NCBI GenBank assembly: GCA_009927815.1
Contig: RFMI01000062.1
Location: 1 to 44,025, forward strand
Length of the DNA: 44,025 nucleotides
Source of the DNA: Betaproteobacteria bacterium
GTDB taxonomy: Bacteria > Pseudomonadota > Gammaproteobacteria > Burkholderiales > UBA3065
Direction of reading: 5' to 3'
Part shown: positions 1 through 11,155 of the stretch, one piece after another
How the letters are laid out: each line of letters begins with the position of its first letter
Numbering within the stretch: position 1 is the stretch's first letter
Program-made: the position numbers and the translations under genes
The notes under the pieces: generated by a model
What the model was told of the DNA's origin: nothing
What the model saw: the letters and a program-made list of their open reading frames with translations, nothing else
The model's database searches: none

Positions 1-168
1 GATGCCAGCGCGCGCGGCCCTGCACCGGGCGCGATGGAACTGTCGCGCTCCGGCGACACCGCATCCTCCACCATGGGACGTGCCGCCACGGCAACGCCGG
101 CGCCACCGGCCGCCGACGAGCGTGCCCGCGATGCCTTGCGCAACCGTGACCGGGAGGCCCGCCCATGA
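1..168 (+). CDS. hflK: HflK C-terminal end (partial, cut by left edge)
   Basis: This is the last 55 codons of the gene upstream of hflC, read in frame 1 and ending with TGA at 166-168. The visible piece is a Pro/Ala-rich tail ending in the charged stretch DALRNRDREARP, as expected for the disordered C-terminus of HflK. HflK and HflC form the inner-membrane SPFH/band-7 complex that surrounds and modulates the FtsH protease. The stop overlaps the hflC ATG (ATGA at 165-168), which suggests translational coupling. The call rests mainly on this position, because the conserved SPFH domain lies outside the window. Confidence 0.8.
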   Translation, partial: DASARGPAPGAMELSRSGDTASSTMGRAATATPAPPAADERARDALRNRDREARP

Positions 169-1031
169 ACCGCACCCTGATTAGCGTCGCGGTCGGCGCC
201 TTGGTGGTCCTGATTTTCGGCCTCGGCTCGATCTACACCGTTGACCAACGCCAAAGTGCGATCGTCTTCCAGCTCGGCGAAGTCGTGAATACGGTCGAGG
301 AACCCGGTCTGCACTTCAAGTTGCCGCTGGTGCAGAACGTGCGCTTCTTTGACCGTCGCATCCTGACGCTGGATGCGCCTGAACCCGAGCGCTTTATCAC
401 CTCGGAAAAGAAACGTGCTGGTCGATAGCTACGTCAAGTGGCGCATCAAGGACGTCAAGCAGTTCTACGTGTCGGTTAATGGTGACGAGACGCGTGCGGC
501 CACGCGTTTGGCGCAGACCATCAACTCGAGCCTGCGTGACGAGTTCGGCAGCCGCACCGTGCGCGACGTGGTCTCCGGCGAGCGTGACAAGATCACCGTC
601 GCCATGCGCGAGACCGCCAACGCCGAAGCGCGCAAGATCGGCGTCGAGGTGGTCGATGTGCGCATCAAGCGCGTCGAGCTGCCAGTCGAAGTGAGCGAGT
701 CGGTGTTCCGCCGCATGGAGGCTGAGCGCAAGCGTGTCGCCAATGAGCTGCGGTCCACTGGTTCCGCCGAAAGCGAGCGCATTCGCGCCGACGCCGACCG
801 TCAGCGTGAGGTCATCCTCGCCGAGGCCTACCGCGAGGCGCAGCGCATCAAGGGTGGCGGTGACGCCCGTGCCGCCGAGATTTACGGCAAGGCTTACAGC
901 GCTGACGGCGAGTTCTACGCCTTCTACCGCAGTCTTGAGGCCTACCGGTCGAGCTTCAAAGACCGCTCGGACATGCTGGTGCTCGATCCATCCAGCGAAT
1001 TCTTCAAGTACATGAAGAAATCCGGACGTTG

Positions 1032-1032
<1 letters not shown>
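165..1032 (+). CDS. hflC: HflC, SPFH-domain FtsH modulator (apparent frameshift near 411-414)
   Basis: HflC is an inner-membrane band-7 protein that partners HflK in the complex controlling FtsH. The N-terminus has one membrane segment (about residues 5-23), followed by the SPFH domain (QRQSAIVFQLGEV, EEPGLHFKLPLVQNV) and an alanine/arginine-rich coiled coil (AEAYREAQRIKGGGDARAAE). The reading frame breaks near the AAA at 411-413. Upstream reads ERFITSEKK and downstream resumes as NVLVDSYVKWRIKD. Two missing A residues, or less likely one extra, restore a protein of about 289 aa, the length usual in Pseudomonas-like bacteria. The stop TGA (1030-1032) shares one base with the hisZ ATG. I read the break as a consensus error, not a pseudogene. 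Confidence 0.9.
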
Positions 1033-3331
<2,299 letters not shown>

Positions 3332-3335
3332 CAAC

Positions 3336-3363
3336 AAAAAACCCGGCCGAGGCCGGGTTTTTT
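3336..3363. terminator. Bidirectional rho-independent terminator between purA and rplI
   Basis: A GC stem (ACCCGGCC / GGCCGGGT) with a two-base GA loop is flanked by six A on the left and six T on the right, so it can stop purA transcription on plus and the rnr-rplI operon on minus. It lies 4 bp after the purA stop and 14 bp before the rplI stop. Confidence 0.93.
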
Positions 3364-3377
3364 GTCGTGTGCGGCGA

Positions 3378-3827
3378 TCACACTTCCGCGACCACCACGA
3401 CCTTGACTTCAACCACCACGTCTTGGTGCAGGGCAACGGTGACGGCGTGTTCGCCGAGCGACTTGAGCGGGCCATCGGGCATGCGCACGTTCATCTTCTC
3501 GACTGTCTGACCGGCCTTACCCAGCGCTTCGGCGATGTCGGCGTTGGTCACCGAGCCGAACAATTTGCCATCGACGCCAGCCTTTTGCGCGACCGTGACC
3601 ACCAGGTCGGCCATGGCTTCTGCCTGAGCCTGTGCTGCAGCCAGACGGGCGGCTTCAGCGGCTTCGAGTTCGGCGCGACGGGCCTCAAACGCAGCGATGT
3701 TGTTGCTGGTCGCGCGCTTGGCTTTGCCCTGCGGAATCAGGAAGTTGCGGGCATAGCCGTCCTTGACCTTAACCACGTCACCCAGTTGACCCAGGTTGAC
3801 CACTTTTTCCATGAGGATGATCTGCAT
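3378..3827 (-). CDS. rplI: Ribosomal protein bL9
   Basis: bL9 binds 23S rRNA at the base of the L1 stalk of the large subunit. The protein has 149 aa, the usual length, with the bL9 signature in [19 protein letters not shown] and [17 protein letters not shown], then the long connecting helix and the C-terminal domain ([15 protein letters not shown]). It is the last gene of the minus-strand ribosomal unit, 14 bp after rpsR, and runs into the shared terminator at 3336-3363. A GGGGAG ribosome binding site precedes the ATG. Confidence 0.98.
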   Translation of the reverse strand: MQIILMEKVVNLGQLGDVVKVKDGYARNFLIPQGKAKRATSNNIAAFEARRAELEAAEAARLAAAQAQAEAMADLVVTVAQKAGVDGKLFGSVTNADIAEALGKAGQTVEKMNVRMPDGPLKSLGEHAVTVALHQDVVVEVKVVVVAEV

Positions 3828-3841
3828 GTCGTGTGCTCCCC

Positions 3842-4105
3842 TCAGTGAAGGTCGGTGTACGGCAGCAGCGCGAGGAAGCGCGCGCGCTTGATCGCTTCCG
3901 ACAGCTGGCGCTGGTAGAACGCACGAGTGCCGGTGATGCGGGCCGGGCTGATCTTGCCGTTTTCGGTGATGAAATCTTTCAGCAGCTCAACGTCCTTGTA
4001 GTCGATTTGCTCGACCTTCTCGGCGGTGAAGCGGCAGAACTTCTTGCGGCGAAACAGCGCCTTGGCGCCATTGTTTTCGCGCTTCTTTTTGAAATCACGA
4101 GCCAT
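3842..4105 (-). CDS. rpsR: Ribosomal protein bS18
   Basis: bS18 is a small-subunit protein that binds with bS6 to 16S rRNA. The 87 residues contain the conserved core [20 protein letters not shown] and [14 protein letters not shown]. It is about ten residues longer than the 75-76 aa E. coli form, because of a short N-terminal extension ([11 protein letters not shown]). It lies between rpsF and rplI. No priB is inserted between rpsF and rpsR, which argues against a betaproteobacterial origin. Confidence 0.97.
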   Translation of the reverse strand: MARDFKKKRENNGAKALFRRKKFCRFTAEKVEQIDYKDVELLKDFITENGKISPARITGTRAFYQRQLSEAIKRARFLALLPYTDLH

Positions 4106-4134
4106 GTTCTAGTCTCTCTCGGTTCGTCGGGCGC

Positions 4135-4518
4135 TCAGGCGGCCGGTTGTGCAGGGGCTGCGGCGGAGTCGGTGTCGCGGCCAACCAGGCTGCGCGACTT
4201 CTCTTCCTTCATCATCGGCGACGGTTCGGTCTGGGCCTTGTCCATGCGGATGGTGAGGTGGCGCAACACGGCGTCGTTGAACTTGAACGCGTCTTCCAGC
4301 TCGGCCAGGACCTCCGACGAACACTCAATGTTCATCAGTACGTAGTGGGCCTTGTGGATCTTCTCGATCGGGTAGGCCAGCTGACGGCGGCCCCAGTCTT
4401 CCAAGCGGTGGATATGACCACTGCCGTTGGCCACCGTGGCACGGTAGCGCTCGATCATGCCCGGAACCTGCTCTGACTGGTCCGGATGCACGATAAATAC
4501 AATCTCATAGTGACGCAT
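4135..4518 (-). CDS. rpsF: Ribosomal protein bS6
   Basis: bS6 forms a heterodimer with bS18 on the 30S platform. The start [20 protein letters not shown] and the region [20 protein letters not shown] are typical. The protein has 127 aa with an Ala/Pro-rich, poorly conserved tail ([10 protein letters not shown]). A strong AAGGAG ribosome binding site lies at 4524-4529, five bases before the ATG, and a sigma-70-type promoter lies further upstream at 4601-4629, so rpsF-rpsR-rplI can be transcribed separately from rnr-rlmB. Confidence 0.97.
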   Translation of the reverse strand: MRHYEIVFIVHPDQSEQVPGMIERYRATVANGSGHIHRLEDWGRRQLAYPIEKIHKAHYVLMNIECSSEVLAELEDAFKFNDAVLRHLTIRMDKAQTEPSPMMKEEKSRSLVGRDTDSAAAPAQPAA

Positions 4519-4600
4519 CGCATCTCCTTGTGGATTGAAGCCTGCCGGTGCGAACGGTCAGGCAAGGTGAACGCCAGTTGCCCAGCGCGGAAAGCCAAAG

Positions 4601-4629
4601 ATTATGGCGCCCTAGGCTAGAACGCGCAA
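4601..4629 (-). promoter_or_regulatory. Sigma-70-type promoter for rpsF-rpsR-rplI
   Basis: Read on the minus strand, a -35 box TTGCGC (4624-4629) is followed after 17 bp by a -10 box CATAAT (4601-4606). It sits in the 138-bp gap between rlmB and rpsF and would give a leader of roughly 75 nt before the rpsF ATG. The spacing is ideal; the call is by eye. Confidence 0.65.
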
Positions 4630-4656
4630 GTCCCCGCAAGGTACGCCCGAGCCGAG

Positions 4657-5397
4657 TTACACCGCGGGCAGGCGTCTTCGGGTCTCGGCCAGGCAAATGC
4701 CGGTGGAGACGGACAGGTTTAGGCTTTCGACCGTGCCGCTCATCGGGATGTGTGCCAGCGCGTCGCAATGTTCGCGGGTCAGGCGCCGCAGGCCACTGCC
4801 CTCAGCGCCCAGCACCCAGGCCATCGGCAGCCGCAGGTCGACGTCGTAGAGCGGCTTGGAGCCGTCCATGTCGGCGCCGACCGTGAGGATGTCCCGATCT
4901 GCCAGCTCCTCCAGGAACCGCGCCAGGTTGGTCACCATCAGGTAGGGCACGGTTTCGGCGGCGCCACAGGCCACGCGCGACACCGCAGGCGTCAGGCCCA
5001 CCGAGCGGTCCTTCGGGGCTACCACGGCGTTCACGCCGAAAGCATCAGCGACGCGCAAACACGCACCCAGATTGTGTGGATCTTGGCAGCCGTCGAGCAC
5101 CAGCAGCAGCAGGTGGTCGCCAGCGGCGTCCATCACCGCGTCAATGTCGGTGGCCAACACCTGCGCTGAGACGCGGGCAATCACGCCCTGATGGCGCGCA
5201 CCGCGGGTCATGCCATCGAGGCGGTCGGTGTTGGCCGGGTGCAGCTTGACCCGGTGCTGCTCGGCCAGCGCGACCAGCGCCTTGAGGCGGCCGTCGCGGC
5301 GGTTGTCGGCGAACCAGATCTCCTGCACCGAGGCCGGGTTCTGCCGCAGGCGCGCGGTGATGGCGTGAAAGCCGAGCAGCAGTTGTCCTTCAGCCAT
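4657..5397 (-). CDS. rlmB: 23S rRNA (guanosine-2'-O)-methyltransferase RlmB
   Basis: RlmB is a SPOUT-class enzyme that methylates the ribose of G2251 (E. coli numbering) in 23S rRNA with S-adenosylmethionine. The 246-aa protein has an N-terminal substrate-binding domain (LLLGFHAITARLRQNP) and the SpoU domain with the knot motifs LVLDGCQDPHNLGACLRVAD, WVLGAEGSGLRRLTRE and ESLNLSVSTGICLAETRRR. The start is ATG 5397. A longer open frame exists, but MAEGQLLLGFHAI is the family start. ATG overlaps the rnr stop by 8 nt (ATGGCTGA), so the two genes are probably translationally coupled. Confidence 0.96.
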   Translation of the reverse strand: MAEGQLLLGFHAITARLRQNPASVQEIWFADNRRDGRLKALVALAEQHRVKLHPANTDRLDGMTRGARHQGVIARVSAQVLATDIDAVMDAAGDHLLLLVLDGCQDPHNLGACLRVADAFGVNAVVAPKDRSVGLTPAVSRVACGAAETVPYLMVTNLARFLEELADRDILTVGADMDGSKPLYDVDLRLPMAWVLGAEGSGLRRLTREHCDALAHIPMSGTVESLNLSVSTGICLAETRRRLPAV

Positions 5398-7666
5398 GGC
5401 GCGGCCCCTTTTTGCCCGCGCTCGTCTTGCCGCTGGTCTTGCGTGCGCCCGAGGCCTTGCGGATGGGCACAACGTCGCCCGCTGAGTCGTCCTCGCCGCC
5501 AGCGACCAGCGTGAAGTCGATGCGCGTGGTCTCGACGTCGGCGCGCACCACTTGCACCGTCAGACGGTCGCCGAGGCGAAACTGCTTGCCGGTGCGCTCG
5601 CCCAGCAGGCGGTGCTTGTCGGCTTCAAAGTGGAAGTAGTCGGTGCCCAGCTCGGAGATGTGCACCAGACCCTCAATGAACACGTCGTCGAGCGTGACAA
5701 AGATGCCAAAGCCGGTGACGGCGCTCACGGTGCCGGCAAACACTTCACCGATACGGTCGGACATGAACATGCACTTAAGCCAGTTCAGAACGTCGCGGCT
5801 GGCTTCGTCAGCGCGGCGCTCGGTCATCGAGCACTGGTTGCCGAGTGCGTTCCAGTCCCCCGCGTCGTAACGCTTCTTTTTGATCACGGCCTTGATGGCG
5901 CGATGCACCAGCAGGTCGGGGTAGCGGCGGATCGGCGAGGTGAAGTGCGCGTAGGCCTCGTAGGCGAGGCCAAAGTGGCCGATGTTGTCGGGGCTATAGA
6001 CCGCCTGACTCAGCGAGCGCAGCATCACCGTTTGCAGGAGTCCGGCGTCGGGCCGCTGACGGATCTGCGCCAGCAATTTGCCGTAATCCTTGGCGCTGGG
6101 TTTTTCGCCGCCGCCCAGACCAAAGCCAAACTCCGCCATAAACGCGCGCAGGTTGTCCAAGCGGTCGGGCGAGGGGCCGTCGTGGATGCGGTAGAGGCCG
6201 GGGTGCTCGTGCTTTTCGAGAATGTCAGCAGCGCAGACATTGGCTGCGAGCATGCACTCCTCGATCAGGCGGTGGGCGTCGTTGCGAACCACCGGCACCA
6301 CGCGGTCGATGCGCCCCTCCGGAGTAAAGAGAATCTGCGTCTCAGTGGTCTCGAAGTCGATGGCACCACGCTGTTCTCGGGCCTTGAGCAAAACGCGGAA
6401 CACCTGGTGCAGGTTTTGCAGCTCGGGCATCAGGCGGGCGGTGTCGTCGTCGGTGGCGCCAGCGTTGAGCGCATCCCAGACGCGGGTGTAAGTGAGCCGC
6501 GCCTGCGAATGCATCACCCCCGGGTAGAAGCGGTAGCCGATGATTTCGCCTTTGGCACTGATCTGCATGTCGCAGACCATGCACAGGCGGTCGACGTGCG
6601 GATTGAGCGAGCACAGGCCGTTGGACAGGCTCTCCGGCAGCATCGGGATCACCCGCCGCGGGAAGTACACCGAGTTGCCACGCTGGATCGCCTCGGTGTC
6701 GAGCGCGTCGCCCGGCTGCACGTAGTGGCTCACGTCGGCGATGGCGACGATCAGGCGGAAATCCTTGCCTTGCGGTTCGCACCACACCGCGTCATCGAAA
6801 TCTTTGGCGGTTTCGCCGTCGATGGTCACCAAGGGTAGTTGGCGGATGTCTTCGCGGCCACGGAGGTCGGTCTTGCGCACCTCGGCCGGGAGCTTGCGCG
6901 CTTGTTCGGCGGCAGCCGGCGAAAACTCGTGCGGCAGATCGTGCTTGCGCAGCGCGATCTCGATCTCCATGCCGGAGTCGCCGTAGTTGCCCAGCACCTC
7001 GGTGACGCGGGCGGTGGCCTCGGCCGACGTTGAGGGCTGCGTCAGAATCTCGACCGTCACCACCTGGCCCGGCCGCGCGCCGCCGTGCTGGCCCGGCGCG
7101 ATCAAGATGTCCTGGGCGATGCGGCGGTTTTCGGCGGCGACGAACCAGACGCCGTTCTCGCAGTAGATGCGTCCGACCAGGCTGCGGTTTTTGCGCTCCA
7201 GCACCTCGACGATCGCGCCTTCGGGACGGCCGCGGTTGTCGCGGCCCTTGAGCCGCACTGCGACGCGGTCGCCATGCAGGACTTGGTGCATCTCGCGCGG
7301 CGACAGCCAAATGTCGGCACTGCCGTTGTCGGGGATGCAAAAGCCGAAGCCGTCGGGGTGGCCATCGACGCGTCCGGCGATCAGGTCGAGTTTGTCCATC
7401 AGGCCGATCGCGCCCTTGCGGTTGCGCAGGATCTGGCCGTCGCGCTCCATGGCCGACAGCCGTCGGCTAAACACGTCGAATTCGGCCGGGGTGATGTCCA
7501 GCAGCTTGGCCAGCTGCACCTCGCCCAGGGGCACGCCCTGCTCGCGCAAAGTGTCCAGAATGAACTCGCGACTGGGCAGGGGGTTGTCGTAGCGTTGGCG
7601 CTCCCGCGCCAGATGAGGGTCCTGCGTGCGGCGTGACGTGTCGGCCGCTTTTTTTCTGTTCTTCAT
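5390..7666 (-). CDS. rnr: Ribonuclease R
   Basis: RNase R is a 3'-5' exoribonuclease that degrades structured RNA and takes part in rRNA and tmRNA quality control. The 758-aa protein has an N-terminal winged-helix region (ILDTLREQGVPLGEVQLAKL), two cold-shock-type OB folds (DGHPDGFGFCIPDNGSADIW), the RNB catalytic domain with its acidic cluster (TIDGETAKDFDDAVWCEP), an S1 domain (GTVSAVTGFGIFVTLDDVFI) and a Lys/Arg-rich C-terminal tail. The start is ATG 7666, followed by the basic MKNRKKAADTSRR; a longer frame upstream runs through the tRNA-Leu gene and is rejected. The start codon overlaps the -35 box of the divergent tRNA-Leu promoter. Confidence 0.96.
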   Translation of the reverse strand: MKNRKKAADTSRRTQDPHLARERQRYDNPLPSREFILDTLREQGVPLGEVQLAKLLDITPAEFDVFSRRLSAMERDGQILRNRKGAIGLMDKLDLIAGRVDGHPDGFGFCIPDNGSADIWLSPREMHQVLHGDRVAVRLKGRDNRGRPEGAIVEVLERKNRSLVGRIYCENGVWFVAAENRRIAQDILIAPGQHGGARPGQVVTVEILTQPSTSAEATARVTEVLGNYGDSGMEIEIALRKHDLPHEFSPAAAEQARKLPAEVRKTDLRGREDIRQLPLVTIDGETAKDFDDAVWCEPQGKDFRLIVAIADVSHYVQPGDALDTEAIQRGNSVYFPRRVIPMLPESLSNGLCSLNPHVDRLCMVCDMQISAKGEIIGYRFYPGVMHSQARLTYTRVWDALNAGATDDDTARLMPELQNLHQVFRVLLKAREQRGAIDFETTETQILFTPEGRIDRVVPVVRNDAHRLIEECMLAANVCAADILEKHEHPGLYRIHDGPSPDRLDNLRAFMAEFGFGLGGGEKPSAKDYGKLLAQIRQRPDAGLLQTVMLRSLSQAVYSPDNIGHFGLAYEAYAHFTSPIRRYPDLLVHRAIKAVIKKKRYDAGDWNALGNQCSMTERRADEASRDVLNWLKCMFMSDRIGEVFAGTVSAVTGFGIFVTLDDVFIEGLVHISELGTDYFHFEADKHRLLGERTGKQFRLGDRLTVQVVRADVETTRIDFTLVAGGEDDSAGDVVPIRKASGARKTSGKTSAGKKGPRHG

Positions 7667-7694
7667 TGATTTCCGGTTGGGATTTGCATATATT
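7666..7694 (+). promoter_or_regulatory. Promoter of tRNA-Leu
   Basis: A -35 box TTGATT (7666-7671) and a -10 box TATATT (7689-7694) are separated by exactly 17 bp. The predicted start lies a few bases before the mature tRNA 5' end at 7710. The -35 box overlaps the first base of the divergent rnr start codon. Confidence 0.7.
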
Positions 7695-7709
7695 TCGCCG
7701 TCCTGAATT

Positions 7710-7796
7710 GCCCAGGTGGCGGAATTGGTAGACGCACTAGGTTCAGGTCCTAGCGGTGGCAACACTGTGGAGGTTCGAGTCCTCTCCTGGGCACCA
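7710..7796 (+). tRNA. tRNA-Leu (anticodon CAG)
   Basis: This 87-nt class-II tRNA has a 7-bp acceptor stem (GCCCAGG with CCTGGGC), an anticodon stem CTAGG/CCTAG with loop TTCAGGT giving anticodon CAG, a long variable arm typical of Leu, the GGTTCGAGTCC T arm, and an encoded CCA end (7794-7796). It reads CUG codons, which are abundant in this GC-rich genome. A promoter lies upstream and a terminator directly downstream, so it is a monocistronic unit. Confidence 0.97.
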
Positions 7797-7801
7797 CGAT
7801 C

Positions 7802-7828
7802 AAACCCGGCCACTAGCCGGGTTTTTTC
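7802..7828 (+). terminator. Rho-independent terminator of tRNA-Leu
   Basis: An 8-bp stem AACCCGGC / GCCGGGTT with loop CACTA is followed by a T-rich run. It begins 6 nt after the tRNA CCA end. The stem and tail are nearly the same as those of the purA/rplI terminator at 3336-3363. Confidence 0.92.
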
Positions 7829-7937
7829 TTGTCCTGCGCAGGGTAACGCAAAGGCGATGACTCGTCGCGGAATTTGATTCGTAGCGGCGAGTGCTTGGGC
7901 GTGGCGATATGATAGCCAGCCGCACTCAACTTCTCCG

Positions 7938-9338
7938 GTGACCCGCGCGTTGGCCGACCTCGACCCGATCTCGCAGTTCAAAGTCCCACCGCACTCGCTG
8001 GAGGCCGAGCAGTCGGTGATCGGCGCGCTGCTGCTCGACAACGCCGCTTGGGAGCGCGTGCTTGACAAGGTCAGCGCCGAGGACTTCTACCGCGCCGAGC
8101 ATCGCCTGCTGTTCAAGCACATCGCCACGCTGGTGGACGCCGACCAGCCGGCTGACGCCATCACCGTCATGGAGTCGCTGCAGCGCTCCAACGCGCTGGA
8201 TGCTGCTGGTGGCAGTGCCTATCTCACCAGCCTGGTGGCCAACGTGCCGGGCACCAGCAATGTGCAGAAGTACGCCGAACTGGTGCGCGAGCGCTCGGTG
8301 ATGCGACGACTCCTGGGCGTGGCCAACCAGATCGCCGACAGCACCTTCAACCCCGCTGGTCGCGGCGCCAAGGACCTGCTCGAAGAGGCCGAGAAGCTGG
8401 TGTTCGAGATCGCCGAGTCGCAAGGCCGAAGCACCGTCGGCTTCCAGAAGGTCGACGACCTCATGAAAGAAGTGCTGGACCGTGTGACTGCCCTCTACGA
8501 GCGCGAAAACAAAGACGATGTCACTGGCATTGCCACCGGTTTTAACGATCTGGATGAGCGCACCTCGGGCTTGCAACCGGGCGATCTGATCATCGTCGCC
8601 GGACGCCCGAGCATGGGCAAGACCGCGCTCTCGCTCAACATCGCCGAGCACGTTGCGCTCAACCTGAAAAAGACCGTGGCGGTGTTTTCCATGGAAATGG
8701 GCGGTGCCCAGCTGGTGATGCGGATGCTCGGCTCGGTGGGTAAGCTCGACCAGCACCGGGTGCGCAACGGCAAACTGGGCGACGATGAATGGGACCGCCT
8801 GAGTCTCGCGCTCGACAAGATGCAGGGCGCGCCACTGCACATCGACGAGACCGCTGCGCTCAACCCGTTTGAATTGCGCTCGCGGGCGCGTCGACTGGCG
8901 CGGGATACGGCGGCCACCGGCGGCCTCGGCTTGATCGTCATCGACTACCTGCAGCTGATGAGCGTGCAGGGTGACGGCGAGAATCGTGCCACCGAGATCT
9001 CGGAGATCTCGCGGTCGCTCAAGGCGCTGGCGAAGGAGCTCAAGGTGCCAGTGATCGCCTTGTCGCAGCTCAACCGTAGTCTCGAGCAGCGCCCCAACAA
9101 GCGGCCGGTGATGTCGGATTTGCGCGAGTCGGGCGCCATCGAGCAGGACGCCGACCTGATCCTGTTCATCTACCGCGACGAGGTGTACAACCCCGAGACG
9201 CAAGAGAAAGGTGTTGCCGAGATCATCATCGGCAAGCAGCGCAATGGCCCGATCGGCACCGTGCGACTGGCTTTCCTGGGCGAGCACACGCGCTTCGAGA
9301 ACCTGAGCTATCGCGGCGACTCGCGCCACGATGATTGA
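7938..9338 (+). CDS. dnaB: Replicative DNA helicase DnaB
   Basis: DnaB is the hexameric 5'-3' helicase of the replication fork. The 466-aa protein has the N-terminal DnaG-interacting domain (PPHSLEAEQSVIGALLLDN), a linker, and the RecA-like motor with Walker A GRPSMGKTALSLN, Walker B-like GLIVIDYLQLMSV and the downstream SQLNRSLEQRPNKRPVMSDL. There is no intein. The start codon is GTG at 7938, because no in-frame ATG precedes the conserved N-terminus. It normally follows rplI on the same strand, but here the rplI block is inverted and tRNA-Leu precedes dnaB. It converges on the phosphomannomutase gene with a 6-bp gap. Confidence 0.98.
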   Translation: MTRALADLDPISQFKVPPHSLEAEQSVIGALLLDNAAWERVLDKVSAEDFYRAEHRLLFKHIATLVDADQPADAITVMESLQRSNALDAAGGSAYLTSLVANVPGTSNVQKYAELVRERSVMRRLLGVANQIADSTFNPAGRGAKDLLEEAEKLVFEIAESQGRSTVGFQKVDDLMKEVLDRVTALYERENKDDVTGIATGFNDLDERTSGLQPGDLIIVAGRPSMGKTALSLNIAEHVALNLKKTVAVFSMEMGGAQLVMRMLGSVGKLDQHRVRNGKLGDDEWDRLSLALDKMQGAPLHIDETAALNPFELRSRARRLARDTAATGGLGLIVIDYLQLMSVQGDGENRATEISEISRSLKALAKELKVPVIALSQLNRSLEQRPNKRPVMSDLRESGAIEQDADLILFIYRDEVYNPETQEKGVAEIIIGKQRNGPIGTVRLAFLGEHTRFENLSYRGDSRHDD

Positions 9339-9344
9339 GCTGTC

Positions 9345-10723
9345 CTAGAACGGCGCCGATAGTCCAGCGCCTGCGAGCACCGCCCGAAACTCGCCCTGAA
9401 TGCGCACCAGAGCCTCGGCGTTGTCAGCCTCGAAGCGCAAGACCAGGACCGGCGTCGTGTTGGAGCCGCGCACCAGGCCGAATCCGTCGGTGTATTCGAC
9501 GCGCAGCCCATCCAGCGTCACGACTTCGCGTGCGCTTGGGAATTGCGCCTCGCGCTGCAGTTGGGCGATGAGCGCATGGTGGTCGCGGCCGTCAACGCGA
9601 ATCTGCAGCTCCGGCGTGCACAGCGAGTCGGGCAGGGCGGCGAACGCGGCGTCAATGTCGTCACGATGTGACAGGATCTCCAGCAGCCGCGCGCCGGCGT
9701 AGAGACCGTCGTCGAAGCCGAACCAGCGCTCCTTAAAGAACATGTGGCCGCTCATTTCGCCGGCCAGCAGCGCACCGGTCTCGCGCATCTTCGCTTTGAT
9801 CAGCGAGTGGCCGGTCTTCCAGAGGGTCGGCTTCCCGCCATGCTGTCTAATCCAATCAAAGAGATGCCGCGTGCACTTAACGTCAAATATCACTTCGGCG
9901 CCAGGGTTGCGGGATAGCACATCGGCGGCAAACAGCATCAGTTGCCGGTCCGGGAAGATCACCTGGCCTGTGCGCGTGACCACGCCCAAGCGGTCGCCAT
10001 CGCCGTCGAAGGCTAGACCGATGTCGGCGTGACCTTTGGCGAGTTCGGCGATCAGGTCCTCCAGGTTGTGCGGGTCGGACGGGTCCGGGTGGTGGTTGGG
10101 GAAGGTGCCGTCCACTTCGCAGAACAGCTCGGTCACCTCGCAGCCGAGGCGCCGGAACAGCTCGGGCGCCACCGCGCCGGGCGAGCCGTTTCCGCAGTCG
10201 ACAATCACCCGTAGCGGTCGTGCCAGACGCACGTCGCCAGTGATGCGGTCAGGTAAGCCTCGCGCACGTCGGCGGTGCTGTAGTGACCGGGATGCGCGGG
10301 TGCGGGCCCGAAATCGAGCGCCTCGATGCGTCGTCGCAGACCCTGGATCGCCTCGCCCGAGAGCGTTTCGCCGGCCAGCACCATCTTCAGGCCGTTGTAT
10401 TGCGGCGGGTTGTGACTGCCGGTCACCATTACGCCGCCGCCCTGATGCAACTGGTGCACCGCGAAGTACAGCATCGGTGTCGCACAGACGCCGATGTCGG
10501 TGACGTGTACACCGGTGGCCTGCAGGCCCTCGGCCAGCGCGTCGCTGAGGTCCGGGCCTGACAGGCGCCCGTCACGACCGATGACCAAGTGGCTCTGGCC
10601 GCGCGCCCGCGCCTCGGCGCCGATGGCGCAGCCGATCTGCGTCACCGCGGCGGGGGTGAGGTGAGTGTCGACCACCCCGCGGATGTCGTAGGCCTTGAAC
10701 AAACTGGCTGCGGGGATGGTCAT
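9345..10723 (-). CDS. algC: Phosphomannomutase/phosphoglucomutase (apparent frameshift near 10247)
   Basis: This alpha-D-phosphohexomutase interconverts the 6- and 1-phosphates of mannose and glucose, feeding GDP-mannose, UDP-glucose and surface-polysaccharide synthesis. All four family signatures are present: the phosphoserine loop VMVTGSHNPPQYNGLKM, the metal loop AFDGDGDRLGVV, the sugar loop AGEMSGHMFF and the phosphate-binding RGSNTTPVLVLRFEAD. The N-terminal part (about 10249-10723) and the C-terminal part (9345 to about 10247) are in different frames. One missing C in the minus-strand run ACCGC (GG at 10247-10248 on plus) joins them as YLTRITGDVRLARPLRVIVD, giving about 459 aa, the normal AlgC/ManB length. 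GGAG lies before ATG 10723. queF lies 12 bp upstream on the same strand. Confidence 0.92.
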
Positions 10724-10735
10724 GGCGGTCTCCGG

Positions 10736-11155
10736 TCAGCCGCGGGTGTTGGACTGCGGCTCGAATGCCGGCAGCTCGACCACCGGCGCTGGCGTCCAGC
10801 CTGGCTTACGGTGCTCGGCGACCACATTGGTGAAGACGCCGCCGCGCACGTACCAGCGTGCGGTCAAGCGCATGAAGCGCGGTTGGGTAGCCGCCACCAG
10901 ATCGTCGAGGATGCGGTTGGTGACCGCCTCGTGGAAAGCGCCCTCGTCGCGGTAGCTCCACATGTAGAGCTTCAAGCTTTTTAGCTCGACGCAGGCTTGG
11001 TCGGCGATGTAGTCGAGCGTGAAGTGCGCGAAATCTGGCTGGCCGGTCTTGGGGCACAGGCAGGTGAACTCCGGGATCTCCATATGGATCAGGAAATCGC
11101 GTTCGGGCTTGGGATTGGGGAAGGTCTCGAGGGTTTTGCTGGGTTGTAGGGCCAT
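10736..11155 (-). CDS. queF: NADPH-dependent 7-cyano-7-deazaguanine reductase QueF (short type)
   Basis: QueF reduces the nitrile of preQ0 to the aminomethyl group of preQ1 in queuosine biosynthesis. The 139-aa protein is the unimodular (YkvM-like) type. The catalytic cysteine lies in [17 protein letters not shown], and the substrate-site glutamate region is [20 protein letters not shown]. The start is ATG 11155. It is upstream of the phosphomannomutase gene on the same strand and divergent from smc. I looked for a preQ1 riboswitch in the roughly 100 bp upstream and saw none; a TACAAT -10-like element lies there on the minus strand. Confidence 0.96.
   Translation of the reverse strand: MALQPSKTLETFPNPKPERDFLIHMEIPEFTCLCPKTGQPDFAHFTLDYIADQACVELKSLKLYMWSYRDEGAFHEAVTNRILDDLVAATQPRFMRLTARWYVRGGVFTNVVAEHRKPGWTPAPVVELPAFEPQSNTRG

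Noticed and set aside
5552-6838. 428-codon open frame antisense to rnr
   Set aside because: It is a shadow of the RNB domain; the minus-strand reading gives a full-length RNase R with its catalytic motif.
7926-9329. 467-codon open frame antisense to dnaB
   Set aside because: It mirrors nearly the whole of dnaB and has no start site or domain of its own.
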